Positions 29,642 to 38,575 of a stretch of 64,000 bases of DNA are shown here, one piece after another; the first letter of the stretch is position 1; every line of letters starts with the position of its first letter. The notes beneath the pieces were generated by a model that was given only the letters and a program-made list of their open reading frames with translations, did no database searches and was not told where the DNA came from. A program made the position numbers and the translations under genes. The stretch is taken from NCBI RefSeq assembly GCF_014192715.1, contig NZ_JACHYH010000001.1, positions 248,001 through 312,000 of the forward strand. Direction: 5' to 3'. This stretch comes from Luteibacter sp. Sphag1AF (lineage in GTDB: Bacteria > Pseudomonadota > Gammaproteobacteria > Xanthomonadales > Rhodanobacteraceae).

Positions 29642-30185
29642 CCTCCTTCTGGCCCTGTTCGGCGCCGGGTTGCTGGTCAGCCTGCCGGCGGCCGCCAGGA
29701 CGACCGACCGGGATCAGGTCGCCAATGTCACGTCCAAGTCGTTCGACGGATCGCAGCAGCCCAACGGCCTGCAGATCTTCACGACGAACGTGGTCATGAC
29801 CCAGGGCACGCTGAAGATCACCGGCTCCAAGGCCACGGTATATACCGACGCCGACAACTCCATCACCCGCGTGGTCGTCGAGGGCAACCCCGCCACCATT
29901 CACCAGCTGGACGACTTCTGCCAGCCGATGGACGGGCATGCCAACAAGATCGACTACCTGTCCACGCAGGACACCGCCATCCTGACCGGCAATGCCAGCG
30001 TGAAGCAGGCTGGAAAGGGCGATGCGGCGGGCGAAAAGCTCACCTACAACACCGCCAACAGCACCATGAAGGGCGAAAGCAGCGAGGGTGGCCAGGTCGC
30101 CATGAATTTCCAGCCCAAGCCCAAAACGGGCACCCCGCCGGCCAAGCCGGCTGCGGCGCCTGCCACCTGCCCCAACGGATCCTGA
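29598..30185 (+). CDS. lptA: LPS transport periplasmic protein LptA
   Basis: A 195-residue exported protein with a signal peptide (residues about 1-33, SLLLALFGAGLLVSLPAAA). An OstA-type jellyroll follows: SKSFDGSQQPNGLQIFTTNVVMTQGTLKI-like spacing, then TVYTDADN and KIDYLSTQDTAILTGNA. It bridges LPS across the periplasm. The C-terminus is Pro/Lys/Ala-rich (PKPKTGTPPAKPAAAPA). ATG 29598 is chosen because GGAG lies 7 nt upstream. Confidence 0.92.
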   Translation: MTSTVRFSPSRASASLLLALFGAGLLVSLPAAARTTDRDQVANVTSKSFDGSQQPNGLQIFTTNVVMTQGTLKITGSKATVYTDADNSITRVVVEGNPATIHQLDDFCQPMDGHANKIDYLSTQDTAILTGNASVKQAGKGDAAGEKLTYNTANSTMKGESSEGGQVAMNFQPKPKTGTPPAKPAAAPATCPNGS

Positions 30186-30188
30186 CCG

Positions 30189-30908
30189 ATGCTTTCAGCC
30201 CAAGGCCTGCAGAAGCGCTTTCGCGCGCGCCAGGTAGTACGTGATTTCGCCTTTTCCATCCGGGAAGGCGAAGTGGTTGGCCTGCTGGGCCCAAACGGCG
30301 CGGGCAAGACCACGTGCTTCTACATGGTGGTCGGCCTGATCCATGCCGACGCGGGCGTCATCAAGCTCGACCAGCAGGACATCACCGCGCTGCCCATGCA
30401 TTCTCGCGCGAAACTGGGCATTGGTTACCTGCCGCAGGAAGCCTCGGTGTTCCGTCGCCTCAGCGTGTCGGACAACATTCTGGCCGTGCTTGAGCTTCGC
30501 GAAGGCCTGACGGAAAAGCAGCGCAACGAAGAACTCGAAAGCCTGCTCGACGAACTGAAAATCAGCCACATTGCGGACCAGAAAGGCATCAGCCTTTCCG
30601 GTGGTGAACGTCGTCGTGTGGAGATCGCCCGCGCCCTCGCCGCCCGTCCGCGCTATATGTTGCTGGACGAGCCGTTCGCTGGCGTGGACCCGATTTCGGT
30701 CGGTGAAATCCAGCGCATCGTTCGCCATCTGAAAGAGCGCGGCATCGGCGTGCTGATTACGGACCACAATGTCCGCGAAACGCTGGGCATCTGCGACCGT
30801 GCCTACATCCTCAACGACGGTGAAGTGCTGTCGCGCGGCACGCCTCAGCACATCCTTTCAGACGAAAAGGTGCGCGAGGTCTATCTCGGCCGCGAGTTCA
30901 AGATTTGA
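30189..30908 (+). CDS. lptB: LPS export ABC transporter ATP-binding protein LptB
   Basis: A 239-residue ATPase powering LPS extraction by LptFG. Walker A is GPNGAGKTT (residues about 36-44), the signature [17 protein letters not shown], Walker [13 protein letters not shown], and the switch His in LITDHNVRE. Size and sequence match E. coli LptB (241). It begins 3 bp after lptA. A hairpin follows before rpoN. Confidence 0.97.
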   Translation: MLSAQGLQKRFRARQVVRDFAFSIREGEVVGLLGPNGAGKTTCFYMVVGLIHADAGVIKLDQQDITALPMHSRAKLGIGYLPQEASVFRRLSVSDNILAVLELREGLTEKQRNEELESLLDELKISHIADQKGISLSGGERRRVEIARALAARPRYMLLDEPFAGVDPISVGEIQRIVRHLKERGIGVLITDHNVRETLGICDRAYILNDGEVLSRGTPQHILSDEKVREVYLGREFKI

Positions 30909-30912
30909 ACCT

Positions 30913-30936
30913 GGCGCGGTGAAATCACCCCGCGCC
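30913..30936 (+). terminator. Hairpin after lptB
   Basis: GGCGCGG pairs with CCGCGCC, with an inner GGTGA/TCACC option, starting 5 bp after the lptB stop. No T-run follows, so termination may be partial and rpoN could be reached by read-through. Confidence 0.45.
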
Positions 30937-31047
30937 GCCCCGGCTCACCGGTGTCGAGACGCAGCCATTCCCATGATGTGACCTGTCCCGCTGGCCCGCG
31001 CCAGCGCGAGGGGTTAGGATGCCTTTGACGCATCACATTCGGCAGGT

Positions 31048-32520
31048 ATGAAACCCGGACTTCAGTTTCGCCTTCACCAGCAGCTCACCCTCACTCCGCA
31101 GCTGCAACAGGCCATCCGGCTCCTGCAGTTGTCGCAATTGGAGCTGGAGGCGGAGTTGCGCCAGATTGCCGAAGGCAACCCCCTGCTTGAATTCGCCGAA
31201 GACGCCGAATCAGAAGGCGCAGACGAGAGCGAATTCGAAGCGGCTGAATTCCCCCTGCGCGAAGAAGCGCCACCCAAGTCCAAGAAAGACGAGGAGCCGG
31301 CCAGCGCCTCCAGCGAAGATGTTGCACCCGAATGGGAAGACGACCGCACGCACGGTGACCCCGGCGATTATTCCGGCGGCCCCTCGCGCAACGGCTCGGC
31401 CGACGAAGACGGTTTTGAACCGCAGAACGCCGCGCCGGAAAACCTGCAACAGCATCTGGAATGGCAGCTCAATCTCTCGCAGTTCAATCCGCGCGATGCC
31501 GCCATTGCCACGGCCATCATCCACGCGCTGGACGAAGACGGTTACCTGCACGATGGCATCGAAGCTGTAGCCGCCGCGCTTCCGCCGGGCCTCAATGCCA
31601 CGCATGACGACATCGACGCCGTGCGCCAGCGCGTGCAGCGTTTTGATCCCACTGGCGTGGCCAGCCTCAATCTCAAAGATTGCCTGCTGGTGCAGCTCAG
31701 CCAGTTCGCACCGGAATTCACCCAGCGCAACCTTGCCATCCGCATTGTCGAGGAAGAACTGGAACTGCTGGCCCGCAACGACATCGTGCGCATCGCGCGA
31801 CGGCTGCGCGCCAGTGAGGAAGAAACCAGCGCGGCGGCCGCGCTCATCCGCAGCCTCGATCCGCGCCCCGGCGCAGCGCTGGATGCCACGCCCGTGGAAT
31901 ACGTGGCGCCGGATGTTTATGCGCGCCGCGAAAATGGGCGCTGGCTGGTGAGCCTCAATGCCGACGCGCAACCGCGCCTCGGTTTGAACCAGCATTACTG
32001 CAACCTCATTGCCCGTGCTCGCGGCGACGATGCCACGTGGATGAAAGGTCAGTTGCAGGAAGCGCGATGGTTGCTGAAGAGTCTGCAATCACGCGCGGAA
32101 ACCCTGCAAAAAGTGGCCGAGGTCATCGTGCGTCGGCAAAGCGCTTTCCTCGACTACGGCCCCGAAGCCATGCATCCGCTGGTGCTGCGCGAAGTCGCCG
32201 AAGAAGTGGGCATGCATGAGTCCACCATCTCCCGGGTAACCACGCGAAAGTATCTGCATACGCCGCGCGGCACGTTTGAACTGAAGCATTTCTTTTCCAG
32301 TGGCGTGGCCACGGAAGACGGTGGCAGCGCATCGGCCACCGCCATCCAGGCCATGCTTCGCAAACTCATCACCGCGGAAGATCCGCGGCGCCCGCTATCG
32401 GATCAGGCCCTCGCGGAGGAACTGCATCGACGTGGCATTCAGGTAGCACGACGTACGGTAGCGAAGTATCGCGAAGCGTTACGTATTCCAAGTTCAAGCG
32501 AACGCACTCGCGCAGGTTGA
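31048..32520 (+). CDS. rpoN: RNA polymerase sigma-54 factor RpoN
   Basis: A 490-residue sigma-54 factor. The Gln-rich activator-interacting region I (LTPQLQQAIRLLQLS) is at residues about 12-26. An acidic region II (about 48-125) follows. The core-binding domain comes next, and the RpoN box ARRTVAKYRE lies near residues 467-476, just before the end. It needs ATP-driven activators and reads -24/-12 promoters; one such promoter is visible upstream of glnK in this window. hpf follows, as is standard. Confidence 0.97.
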   Translation: MKPGLQFRLHQQLTLTPQLQQAIRLLQLSQLELEAELRQIAEGNPLLEFAEDAESEGADESEFEAAEFPLREEAPPKSKKDEEPASASSEDVAPEWEDDRTHGDPGDYSGGPSRNGSADEDGFEPQNAAPENLQQHLEWQLNLSQFNPRDAAIATAIIHALDEDGYLHDGIEAVAAALPPGLNATHDDIDAVRQRVQRFDPTGVASLNLKDCLLVQLSQFAPEFTQRNLAIRIVEEELELLARNDIVRIARRLRASEEETSAAAALIRSLDPRPGAALDATPVEYVAPDVYARRENGRWLVSLNADAQPRLGLNQHYCNLIARARGDDATWMKGQLQEARWLLKSLQSRAETLQKVAEVIVRRQSAFLDYGPEAMHPLVLREVAEEVGMHESTISRVTTRKYLHTPRGTFELKHFFSSGVATEDGGSASATAIQAMLRKLITAEDPRRPLSDQALAEELHRRGIQVARRTVAKYREALRIPSSSERTRAG

Positions 32521-32644
32521 TTACGCTCTTGGGGAACCCCACTGCAAAGTGTGTGTCCCAAAAGTTCAGGATCGAGGAGCAGGCCCGGTGCCGCTCCGTC
32601 ATCGTCGTCCACAAGGACGGCAACCTCAGCAAGAAGGAGGCGTC

Positions 32645-32965
32645 ATGCAAGTCCAACTCAGCGGCCAGCACATCGAAATCACCCCGGCACTGCGCGAGCG
32701 TGTCGAATCGCATACCAGCCGCTTTCAACGCCTTTTCGAGAACATAACCACGTTGTCCGTGGTGCTTTCGGTGGATGCCGAAAAGCGCGCTGAAGGCTCG
32801 TTGCTGTGCACGGGCAAGAAGCTTCACGCTGAAGCCACCAACCCGGACATGTACGCCGCCATCGACGACATGATGACCAAGCTTTCCGAGCAGCTGCGCA
32901 AGCACAAGGAAAAGCTCACCGATCACCACAATCAGGAAGTTCGCAACGCACGCGCTGCGGTCTGA
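32645..32965 (+). CDS. hpf: Ribosome hibernation promoting factor (short HPF)
   Basis: A 106-residue short-form HPF/YfiA protein that binds the 30S subunit and promotes 100S dimers in stationary phase. The pattern VQLSGQHIEITPALRERVES and ATNPDMYAAIDDMMTKLSEQL is diagnostic. ATG 32645 has AAGGAGG 6 nt upstream, a near-perfect ribosome site, so the in-frame ATG at 32549 is rejected. Confidence 0.95.
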   Translation: MQVQLSGQHIEITPALRERVESHTSRFQRLFENITTLSVVLSVDAEKRAEGSLLCTGKKLHAEATNPDMYAAIDDMMTKLSEQLRKHKEKLTDHHNQEVRNARAAV

Positions 32966-32977
32966 CGAGCATTCCCC

Positions 32978-32999
32978 GCCGCCCGCACCTGCGGGCGGC
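32978..32999 (+). terminator. Hairpin between hpf and hprK
   Basis: GCCGCCCGC/GCGGGCGGC, a 9-bp stem with ACCT loop, lies 12 bp after hpf. No T-run is present. It sits where ptsN is found in many relatives. Confidence 0.5.
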
Positions 33000-33095
33000 A
33001 CTCGGACCACTCCCCTTCCCCGCACTGCCATTTCCTGACCCCACCACGGGTTGATGGCACAATAGCCCCACAAACGACGAGCCCAAGGATCGTTA

Positions 33096-34046
33096 GTGGA
33101 CCGGCTTACTGCCCGACAACTGTTCGATGGAGTGCACGAGCGCATGGCGCTCCGCTGGGCTGCTGGCATGCGTGGCGAAGCCCGCGTTCTGGAACCCAAC
33201 GCCAAGCAAAGCCGGCGTCCGTCGCTGGTGGGTTATCTCAACGTCATCTATCCGAACAAGGTGCAGATCATCGGCACCGAAGAACTCATCTACCTGGATG
33301 GGCTCGATTCGCGTCAGCGTTGGGAAACGATCCACAAGATCGCCGCCTATCAACCCGCCGCGCTGATCGTGACGAAGGATCAGTCGATCCCTTCGGACCT
33401 TCGCGAAGTGGCCGAGGAAACCGACACACCGCTCTGGCAAAGCACCAAGCGCGGCCACGAGCTGCTTACTTATCTGCAATATCACCTCGCACGCACGCTG
33501 GCGCCGCGGGTCACGTTGCATGGTGTATTCCTCGAAGTGTTTTCCATCGGTGTGCTGATTACCGGCGGCCCGGGCTCAGGCAAAAGCGAGCTGGCACTGG
33601 AACTCATCAGCCGCGGCCACCGCCTGGTTGCCGACGATGCCACCGAGTTCACCCTCATCGCGCCGGACGTCATTGACGGCGCGTGCCCTGAACTTCTTCA
33701 GGATCTTCTGGAAGTGCGCGGTCTGGGCGTGCTCAACGTTCGCGAAATGTTTGGTCACACGGCGGTCAAGCCGTCGAAGTACCTTCGTCTCGTCGTGCAC
33801 CTGAAGCCCATGCGTGAGGGCGAGGAAACCGATGGCATGACCCGCCTCACTGGCGACGTCAGCCGCCGCAACGTGATGGACGTGGACGTGCCGATGATCA
33901 CCATCCCTGTGGCACCCGGTCGCAACCTGGCGGTACTGGTGGAAGCGGCTGTGCGCAACCATGTACTGAAGAGCAAGGGCATTGATCCTGCCCAGACCTT
34001 CATCGACCGACAGGCGCACCAGATGCGCCGCCTTCCGCCCTGGTAG
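33096..34046 (+). CDS. hprK: HPr kinase/phosphorylase HprK
   Basis: A 316-residue bifunctional enzyme that phosphorylates or dephosphorylates HPr on Ser46. Walker A GGPGSGKS is at residues 157-164. The family signature around [17 protein letters not shown] and the K-rich loop near [12 protein letters not shown] follow. The start is GTG 33096 preceded by AAGGAT. In proteobacteria HprK usually accompanies a regulatory rather than a sugar-transporting PTS, and the neighbouring genes fit that. Confidence 0.95.
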   Translation: MDRLTARQLFDGVHERMALRWAAGMRGEARVLEPNAKQSRRPSLVGYLNVIYPNKVQIIGTEELIYLDGLDSRQRWETIHKIAAYQPAALIVTKDQSIPSDLREVAEETDTPLWQSTKRGHELLTYLQYHLARTLAPRVTLHGVFLEVFSIGVLITGGPGSGKSELALELISRGHRLVADDATEFTLIAPDVIDGACPELLQDLLEVRGLGVLNVREMFGHTAVKPSKYLRLVVHLKPMREGEETDGMTRLTGDVSRRNVMDVDVPMITIPVAPGRNLAVLVEAAVRNHVLKSKGIDPAQTFIDRQAHQMRRLPPW

Positions 34047-34052
34047 CCCAAG

Positions 34053-34949
34053 ATGACTGAAAGTCCCTTCACTCCCATTGTGGATGCCAACGCCATCCAT
34101 CTGGTCGTGCTCACCGGCATGTCCGGTGGCGGCAAGACCGTGGCACTGCGCGCGCTGGAAGACCTCGAGTTCTACTGCGTCGACAACCTGCCGGCCGCGC
34201 TCATGCCCCAGCTGGTAGCGGCGGTAAGCCATGGTGAGCATGGCCCGCGCAAGCGGATCGCCGTGGGTGTGGACGTGCGCAACCGGGTGGCCGACCTTCA
34301 GCGCATGCCTCAGGTGCTGTCCGAGCTGGCCATGGCCGGCGTCCAGGTGCACCTGATTTTCCTGGACAGCCGCGACGACGTGCTGATCAAGCGCTACTCG
34401 GAAACCCGCCGGCGCCATCCGCTGTCCATCGAGCGGCTGTCCCTGGCGGAATCCATCGACCAGGAGCGCCGGCTGCTGCGTCCGCTGGTGAACATCGCCG
34501 ACAAGGTCATCGACTCCAGCGACCTGAACGTGCATCAGCTGCGCCGCCTGTTCGCCACGGGCTACGCCGAGGCCTCCGACGGCACCACCCTGCTTTTCGA
34601 GTCGTTTGCCTACCGTCGCGGCCTGCCGCCGGACGCTGATTTCGTTTTTGACGCCCGCTGCCTGCCCAATCCCCACTGGGAGCCCGCCCTGCGCCCCCTT
34701 TCCGGCCGGGACCTGCCCGTCCGTGAATATCTGGAGGCACAGCCGATGGCAGGCGAGTATTATGTGGATATCGTGCGCTGGCTGGAGACCTGGCTGCCGC
34801 GCTTTCAGGGCGCTGACCGCAGTTACGTCACCGTCTCCATTGGCTGCACAGGGGGCCGCCATCGATCCGTTTACCTGGTCGAGAAGCTCGCCCAGCACTT
34901 TCGCGCGGAGCGCGGCAACGTACTCACTTTCCACCGCGAACTCGAATGA
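34053..34949 (+). CDS. rapZ: RNase adapter protein RapZ
   Basis: A 298-residue P-loop protein. Walker A GMSGGGKT is at residues 22-29, followed by the family's ALRALEDLEFYCVDNLP. The C-terminal domain has YVTVSIGCTGGRHRSVYLVE. In enterobacteria RapZ delivers GlmZ sRNA to RNase E and so controls GlmS, linking to amino-sugar supply. It starts 6 bp after hprK, in the usual order. Confidence 0.96.
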   Translation: MTESPFTPIVDANAIHLVVLTGMSGGGKTVALRALEDLEFYCVDNLPAALMPQLVAAVSHGEHGPRKRIAVGVDVRNRVADLQRMPQVLSELAMAGVQVHLIFLDSRDDVLIKRYSETRRRHPLSIERLSLAESIDQERRLLRPLVNIADKVIDSSDLNVHQLRRLFATGYAEASDGTTLLFESFAYRRGLPPDADFVFDARCLPNPHWEPALRPLSGRDLPVREYLEAQPMAGEYYVDIVRWLETWLPRFQGADRSYVTVSIGCTGGRHRSVYLVEKLAQHFRAERGNVLTFHRELE

Positions 34950-34988
34950 CGCCATGATCCAAGCTTTCTCTCCCATCGTGTCGCGACC

Positions 34989-35381
34989 ATGAGCGTCGGC
35001 GTCCTGCTCATGACTCACGAGGCGGTCGGCAAAGCGCTGATCTCTGCCGCGCGGCACGTCATTCCCACGCTTCCGCTCGCGGTCGATGCGGTCGAAGTGC
35101 CAGCCAACGCCGACCCCGACGTCATGCGCGCGTTGACCGCGAAGCACGCCCGCGATCTCGACAATGGCGACGGCGTGCTGGTGCTCGCCGATCTTTACGG
35201 TGCCACGCCCTGCAACATCGGCCTGTCACTCAGCCAGCTGGGTGTCCATCTTCGCTGCGTGTCCGGGCTGAATTTGCCGATGCTGCTGCGTGTCCTCAAC
35301 TATTCTGAAAAGTCGTTGTCCGAACTGGCGGAGATTGCAGCCACGGGCGGTCGCGGGGGGATCTTCATAGATCATGCTTGA
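34989..35381 (+). CDS. PTS EIIA component, mannose/fructose (EIIA-Man) type
   Basis: A 130-residue free-standing EIIA domain. The phospho-accepting His10 is in VLLMTHEAVGKAL, and DLYGATPCNIG is the other family motif. No EIIB, EIIC or EIID gene is present nearby, so it is likely a regulatory phosphate acceptor for HPr. Its end overlaps the HPr gene by 8 bp. Confidence 0.9.
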   Translation: MSVGVLLMTHEAVGKALISAARHVIPTLPLAVDAVEVPANADPDVMRALTAKHARDLDNGDGVLVLADLYGATPCNIGLSLSQLGVHLRCVSGLNLPMLLRVLNYSEKSLSELAEIAATGGRGGIFIDHA

Positions 35382-35643
35382 ACAGGACATCGTGGTATCC
35401 AACCGGCTCGGCCTGCATGCGCGGGCATCCGCCAAGCTGGTTCAGCTCGTTGCAGGATTCAAATCCAGCGTGTGCTTGCTCAGCAAGGGACGCGAAGTCA
35501 ACGCCCAGAGCATCATGGGCGTGATGATGCTGGCCGCAGGTCTGGGAACCTCCCTGACTGTCCGTGCGGATGGTCCGGATGAGGAAGCCGCACTGGCTGC
35601 CGTCATCGACCTGTTCAACAGAAAATTCGACGAAGGCGCGTAA
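35374..35643 (+). CDS. ptsH: Phosphocarrier protein HPr
   Basis: An 89-residue HPr. His15 (GLHARAS), phosphorylated by EI, and Ser46 in NAQSIMGVMML, the HprK site, are both present. The latter matches HprK-type HPr sequences. It overlaps the EIIA gene and is followed 33 bp later by EI. Confidence 0.95.
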   Translation: MLEQDIVVSNRLGLHARASAKLVQLVAGFKSSVCLLSKGREVNAQSIMGVMMLAAGLGTSLTVRADGPDEEAALAAVIDLFNRKFDEGA

Positions 35644-35676
35644 TCGCATGTTTGCTGCAGGCACGGAGAGGTTCGG

Positions 35677-37452
35677 ATGAGGTATGTGCTGACAGGTACT
35701 CCTGCTGCCCGGGGCATGGCCCTCGGTCGCGCGCGCCTTGTTCAGCCCAGCATCTATTCCGTCGACACGCGGCTGCTTGAGAACGACGAGATTGCTCCGG
35801 AAATCGAACGGCTGCACAAGGCCATCGACACGGCTCGACAGGAACTGCACGAGCTGCGCAGCAAGCTGCACGGCGCACTCGCCCGCGAAGTGGGCGACTT
35901 CATTGATGCGCACAGCCTGTTGCTGGACGACGAAGAACTGCTCCGCGGTCTGGACGAACTGATCGCCGTCGGTCACTACACCGCCAGCGCCGCGCTGAAG
36001 ATGCAGCGTGACCGCCTGGCTGCCGTGTTCGACGCCATGCACGATCCCTACTTGAAAAGCCGCGGCGAAGACATCGACCAGGTCATCGGCCGGGTCATGT
36101 CCGTCCTCCAGCAGCAGTCCACCCGCGAAGAACGCAAGCTGGCGGCGCGCATGGGCGAGATCGTGGTCAGCGACACCGTGGCGCCCGCCGACATGGCCGC
36201 CATGGCCGGCCAGGGTCTGCTGGGCGTCGTGGCCAGCGCTGGCAGCGTGTACTCGCACAGCGCCATCCTTGCCCGCAGCTTCAACCTCCCGATGCTGGTG
36301 GGCACGCGCGATGCGCTGGCCACCATCAACGACGACGACCTGGTGCTGATCGACGCCGAGAACGGCGACGTCATCGTGCATCCCACGGCCCAGGACCTCG
36401 CGCGCTATCGCCAGTGGCAGCGTCAGGCCGCGCAGGAAGGTCGCCGGCTGGCCGCCCTGGCCACCGCCCCCACGCTCACGCGCGATGGCGCCCACATGCG
36501 CCTGTTTGCCAATGCCGAACTCGCCGGTGACGTGGCCCAGGCGCGCGCTCGTGGCGCGGATGGCATCGGTCTTTATCGTTCCGAATTCCTGTTCCTGCGC
36601 CAGCGCGGGCTTCCCTCCGAGGAAGAACAATTCGTCGCCTACCGCGACCTCGTACTGGGCATGGGCGGCCTGCCCGTCACCATCCGCACGCTGGACCTCG
36701 GCGCCGACAAGGCCGACGCGGCCGGCCTCGCCATCCGCGGCGAAGACAATCCCGCGCTCGGCGTGCGTGGCGTGCGCCTGTCGCTGCGCTACCCGGACAT
36801 CTTCAGCGTGCAGCTGCGCGCCATCCTGCGTGCGGCCTGCTACGGTCCCATCCGCATCCTGGTTCCCATGGTGACCCACATGGGCGAGATGGTCGCGGTG
36901 CGCGCACTCATCAAGAAAGCCCGCGAAGCTCTGAGTCGCGAAGGCCACGAGCTGCCCGAACGGCTGGACATCGGCGCCATGATCGAGGTGCCGGCCGCTG
37001 CCATCGGTGTTACCAGCATCCTGCAGAAAGCCGACTTCCTGTCCATCGGTACCAACGATCTTGCCCAGTACGTGCTGGCCGCCGATCGCAACAACGACGC
37101 ACTGGAAGGCATCTACGATCCGCTTCAGCCGGCATTCCTCAGGCTGATTGCCCACGTTATCGCGGCGGCACGACGTGCGCGCAAGCCGGTGAGCCTGTGC
37201 GGCGAAATCGCGGGTGACACCGCCTTTACGCCGCTGCTGGTGGCCATGGGCCTCGAAGAATTCAGCATGCATCCGGGCCAGCTGTTGCAGGTGCGCGACA
37301 AGCTCACCGGCCTGGACTGCAAGGTGCTTCGCCAGGCCGCGCCAAAGTTGTTCCGTTCGCATACGCGCGACGACGTGGAAGCCCACCTCGCCACCATCCT
37401 TTCACCCGGCGCCATCGGCGAGTGCGACACCGACGAGGTCGAGGCGCTGTAA
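35677..37452 (+). CDS. ptsI: Phosphoenolpyruvate-protein phosphotransferase (PTS Enzyme I)
   Basis: A 591-residue Enzyme I. The N-terminal domain holds the active His194 in VYSHSAILARSFNLP. The C-terminal PEP-binding barrel carries LYRSEFLFL, the IRTLDLGADKADAA segment and SIGTNDLAQYVLAADR, with a catalytic Cys in PVSLCGEIAGD. No GAF domain is present, so it is not the EI-Ntr (PtsP) form. It starts the HPr phosphorelay using PEP. Confidence 0.96.
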   Translation: MRYVLTGTPAARGMALGRARLVQPSIYSVDTRLLENDEIAPEIERLHKAIDTARQELHELRSKLHGALAREVGDFIDAHSLLLDDEELLRGLDELIAVGHYTASAALKMQRDRLAAVFDAMHDPYLKSRGEDIDQVIGRVMSVLQQQSTREERKLAARMGEIVVSDTVAPADMAAMAGQGLLGVVASAGSVYSHSAILARSFNLPMLVGTRDALATINDDDLVLIDAENGDVIVHPTAQDLARYRQWQRQAAQEGRRLAALATAPTLTRDGAHMRLFANAELAGDVAQARARGADGIGLYRSEFLFLRQRGLPSEEEQFVAYRDLVLGMGGLPVTIRTLDLGADKADAAGLAIRGEDNPALGVRGVRLSLRYPDIFSVQLRAILRAACYGPIRILVPMVTHMGEMVAVRALIKKAREALSREGHELPERLDIGAMIEVPAAAIGVTSILQKADFLSIGTNDLAQYVLAADRNNDALEGIYDPLQPAFLRLIAHVIAAARRARKPVSLCGEIAGDTAFTPLLVAMGLEEFSMHPGQLLQVRDKLTGLDCKVLRQAAPKLFRSHTRDDVEAHLATILSPGAIGECDTDEVEAL

Positions 37453-37502
37453 GACGCGTCTGGCCTGGGCACTTTAGCGGGCGCGTCGACGTGGGCCACC
37501 GC

Positions 37503-37548
37503 TTATCCACACCCCATGTGGACAGCCGATGCATAAGCATGTGGATAA
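37503..37548. promoter_or_regulatory. Inverted pair of perfect DnaA boxes
   Basis: TTATCCACA at 37503-37511 and TGTGGATAA at 37540-37548 are exact 9-mer DnaA boxes facing opposite ways, 28 bp apart. A weaker box (TGTGGACAG, 7 of 9) lies between at 37517-37525. The site is intergenic, 50 bp after ptsI. No AT-rich unwinding region or replication gene is adjacent, so it looks like a DnaA-binding or titration/reactivation site rather than an origin. The arms could also fold into a hairpin ending ptsI transcripts. Confidence 0.65.
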
Positions 37549-37606
37549 CCCGCACGGCGCGTTTCAGAACAGGCACTTGCCTTGCACTGGTCATGTTTTG
37601 ACCAGA

Positions 37607-38482
37607 TCACACCATGCCCAGAAACGCATCCACCAACGCGCCGCGGTAGCGCGAGCGGCGCAGCACCAGCGAAAGGGTGCGGCGCAAATCAAGAAAGGGC
37701 GTGCGCAACGTGACCAGCCGTCCCGCTGCGAGGGCGTCGACCACGGCCACGGCGGGAAGGCAGGCGATACCCAGACCCGCAATCACGGCCTGCTTGATGG
37801 CTTCGGACTGATCAAGCTCCAGCACCGTCGTGCCCTCGGGCAAGTCGGCCAGCGCGCGCTCACTCAATGCCCGGGTGGCTGAGCCGCGTTCGCGAAGCAC
37901 CCAGCGCTCGCCCGCGAAATCATCGCGGCGCAGCCGCTGCCTGCCTGCCAGCCGGTGATCCGGCCGCACGCACACCACCAGGGAGTCGTCGCGCCACGGG
38001 CGCGTTTCCAGCGATGCGTGCGTCACAGGCCCTTCCACGCACCCCACGTCGTACACATGCTCAAGCACGCCTTCGGCGATCCGCGCCGTATTGGCGACGC
38101 CCAGCCGCAACGACACCCCGGGATGCGCCGCCGTGAACGGCCCCACCAGATCACCCACCAGATAATTGCCGACCGTATTGCTTGCACCGATGCGCAACTC
38201 GCCGGCCAACGAGGTCATGGCGCCGCCTGCGCGTCCTTCCAGTTCCGCGAAACGTTCGATCAGCTCCTGTGCCAGCGGCAGCGTTTCGCGTCCCCGCGTA
38301 TTGAGGCGCAGACGGCCCTTCTCGCGCGCAAACAGCGCTGCCCCAAGCTGCCGCTCCAGCTCCGCCAGCGCCATGCTGGCGGCAGGCTGGCTCAGGTGCA
38401 GTTGTTCGGCGGCGGCACGGACACTGCCCTCGCGGGCAATGGCCACGAAGACTTCAAGCTGGCGAGGGCTGATTCCGATCAT
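37607..38482 (-). CDS. LysR-family transcriptional regulator (YeiE-like)
   Basis: A 291-residue LysR regulator. The winged helix is at residues about 5-64 (RQLEVFVAIAREGSVRAAAEQL, SQPAASMALAELE), and the substrate-binding domain follows from about 90. Being divergent from a YeiH-type transporter parallels E. coli yeiE-yeiH. An inverted repeat ATAAG-N5-CTTAT covers its start codon, which suggests autoregulation. Confidence 0.9.
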   Translation of the reverse strand: MIGISPRQLEVFVAIAREGSVRAAAEQLHLSQPAASMALAELERQLGAALFAREKGRLRLNTRGRETLPLAQELIERFAELEGRAGGAMTSLAGELRIGASNTVGNYLVGDLVGPFTAAHPGVSLRLGVANTARIAEGVLEHVYDVGCVEGPVTHASLETRPWRDDSLVVCVRPDHRLAGRQRLRRDDFAGERWVLRERGSATRALSERALADLPEGTTVLELDQSEAIKQAVIAGLGIACLPAVAVVDALAAGRLVTLRTPFLDLRRTLSLVLRRSRYRGALVDAFLGMV

Positions 38483-38513
38483 AAGTTGTACTTATACGCC
38501 AGATAAAACTTAT
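38481..38513. promoter_or_regulatory. Candidate LysR operator
   Basis: ATAAG-N5-CTTAT (38481-38495) and ATAA-N3-TTAT (38503-38513) lie between the divergent LysR and YeiH genes. The first has the T-N11-A shape and dyad symmetry typical of LysR-type sites. This stretch is AT-rich compared with its surroundings. Confidence 0.5.
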
Positions 38514-38575
38514 TCAATATGCTTATCAAAAGGGCGGGAGGACAATGTGTCCAGTTCTTTATCGAGCCCACCCGC

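Noticed and set aside
32966-33095. A hidden ptsN gene between hpf and hprK
   Set aside because: 130 bp cannot hold a domain of about 150 residues, and none of the frames shows an EIIA-Ntr motif.
37503-37548. Replication origin
   Set aside because: Only two perfect DnaA boxes, no AT-rich unwinding region, and none of the usual dnaA-dnaN-rpmH-gidA neighbours.
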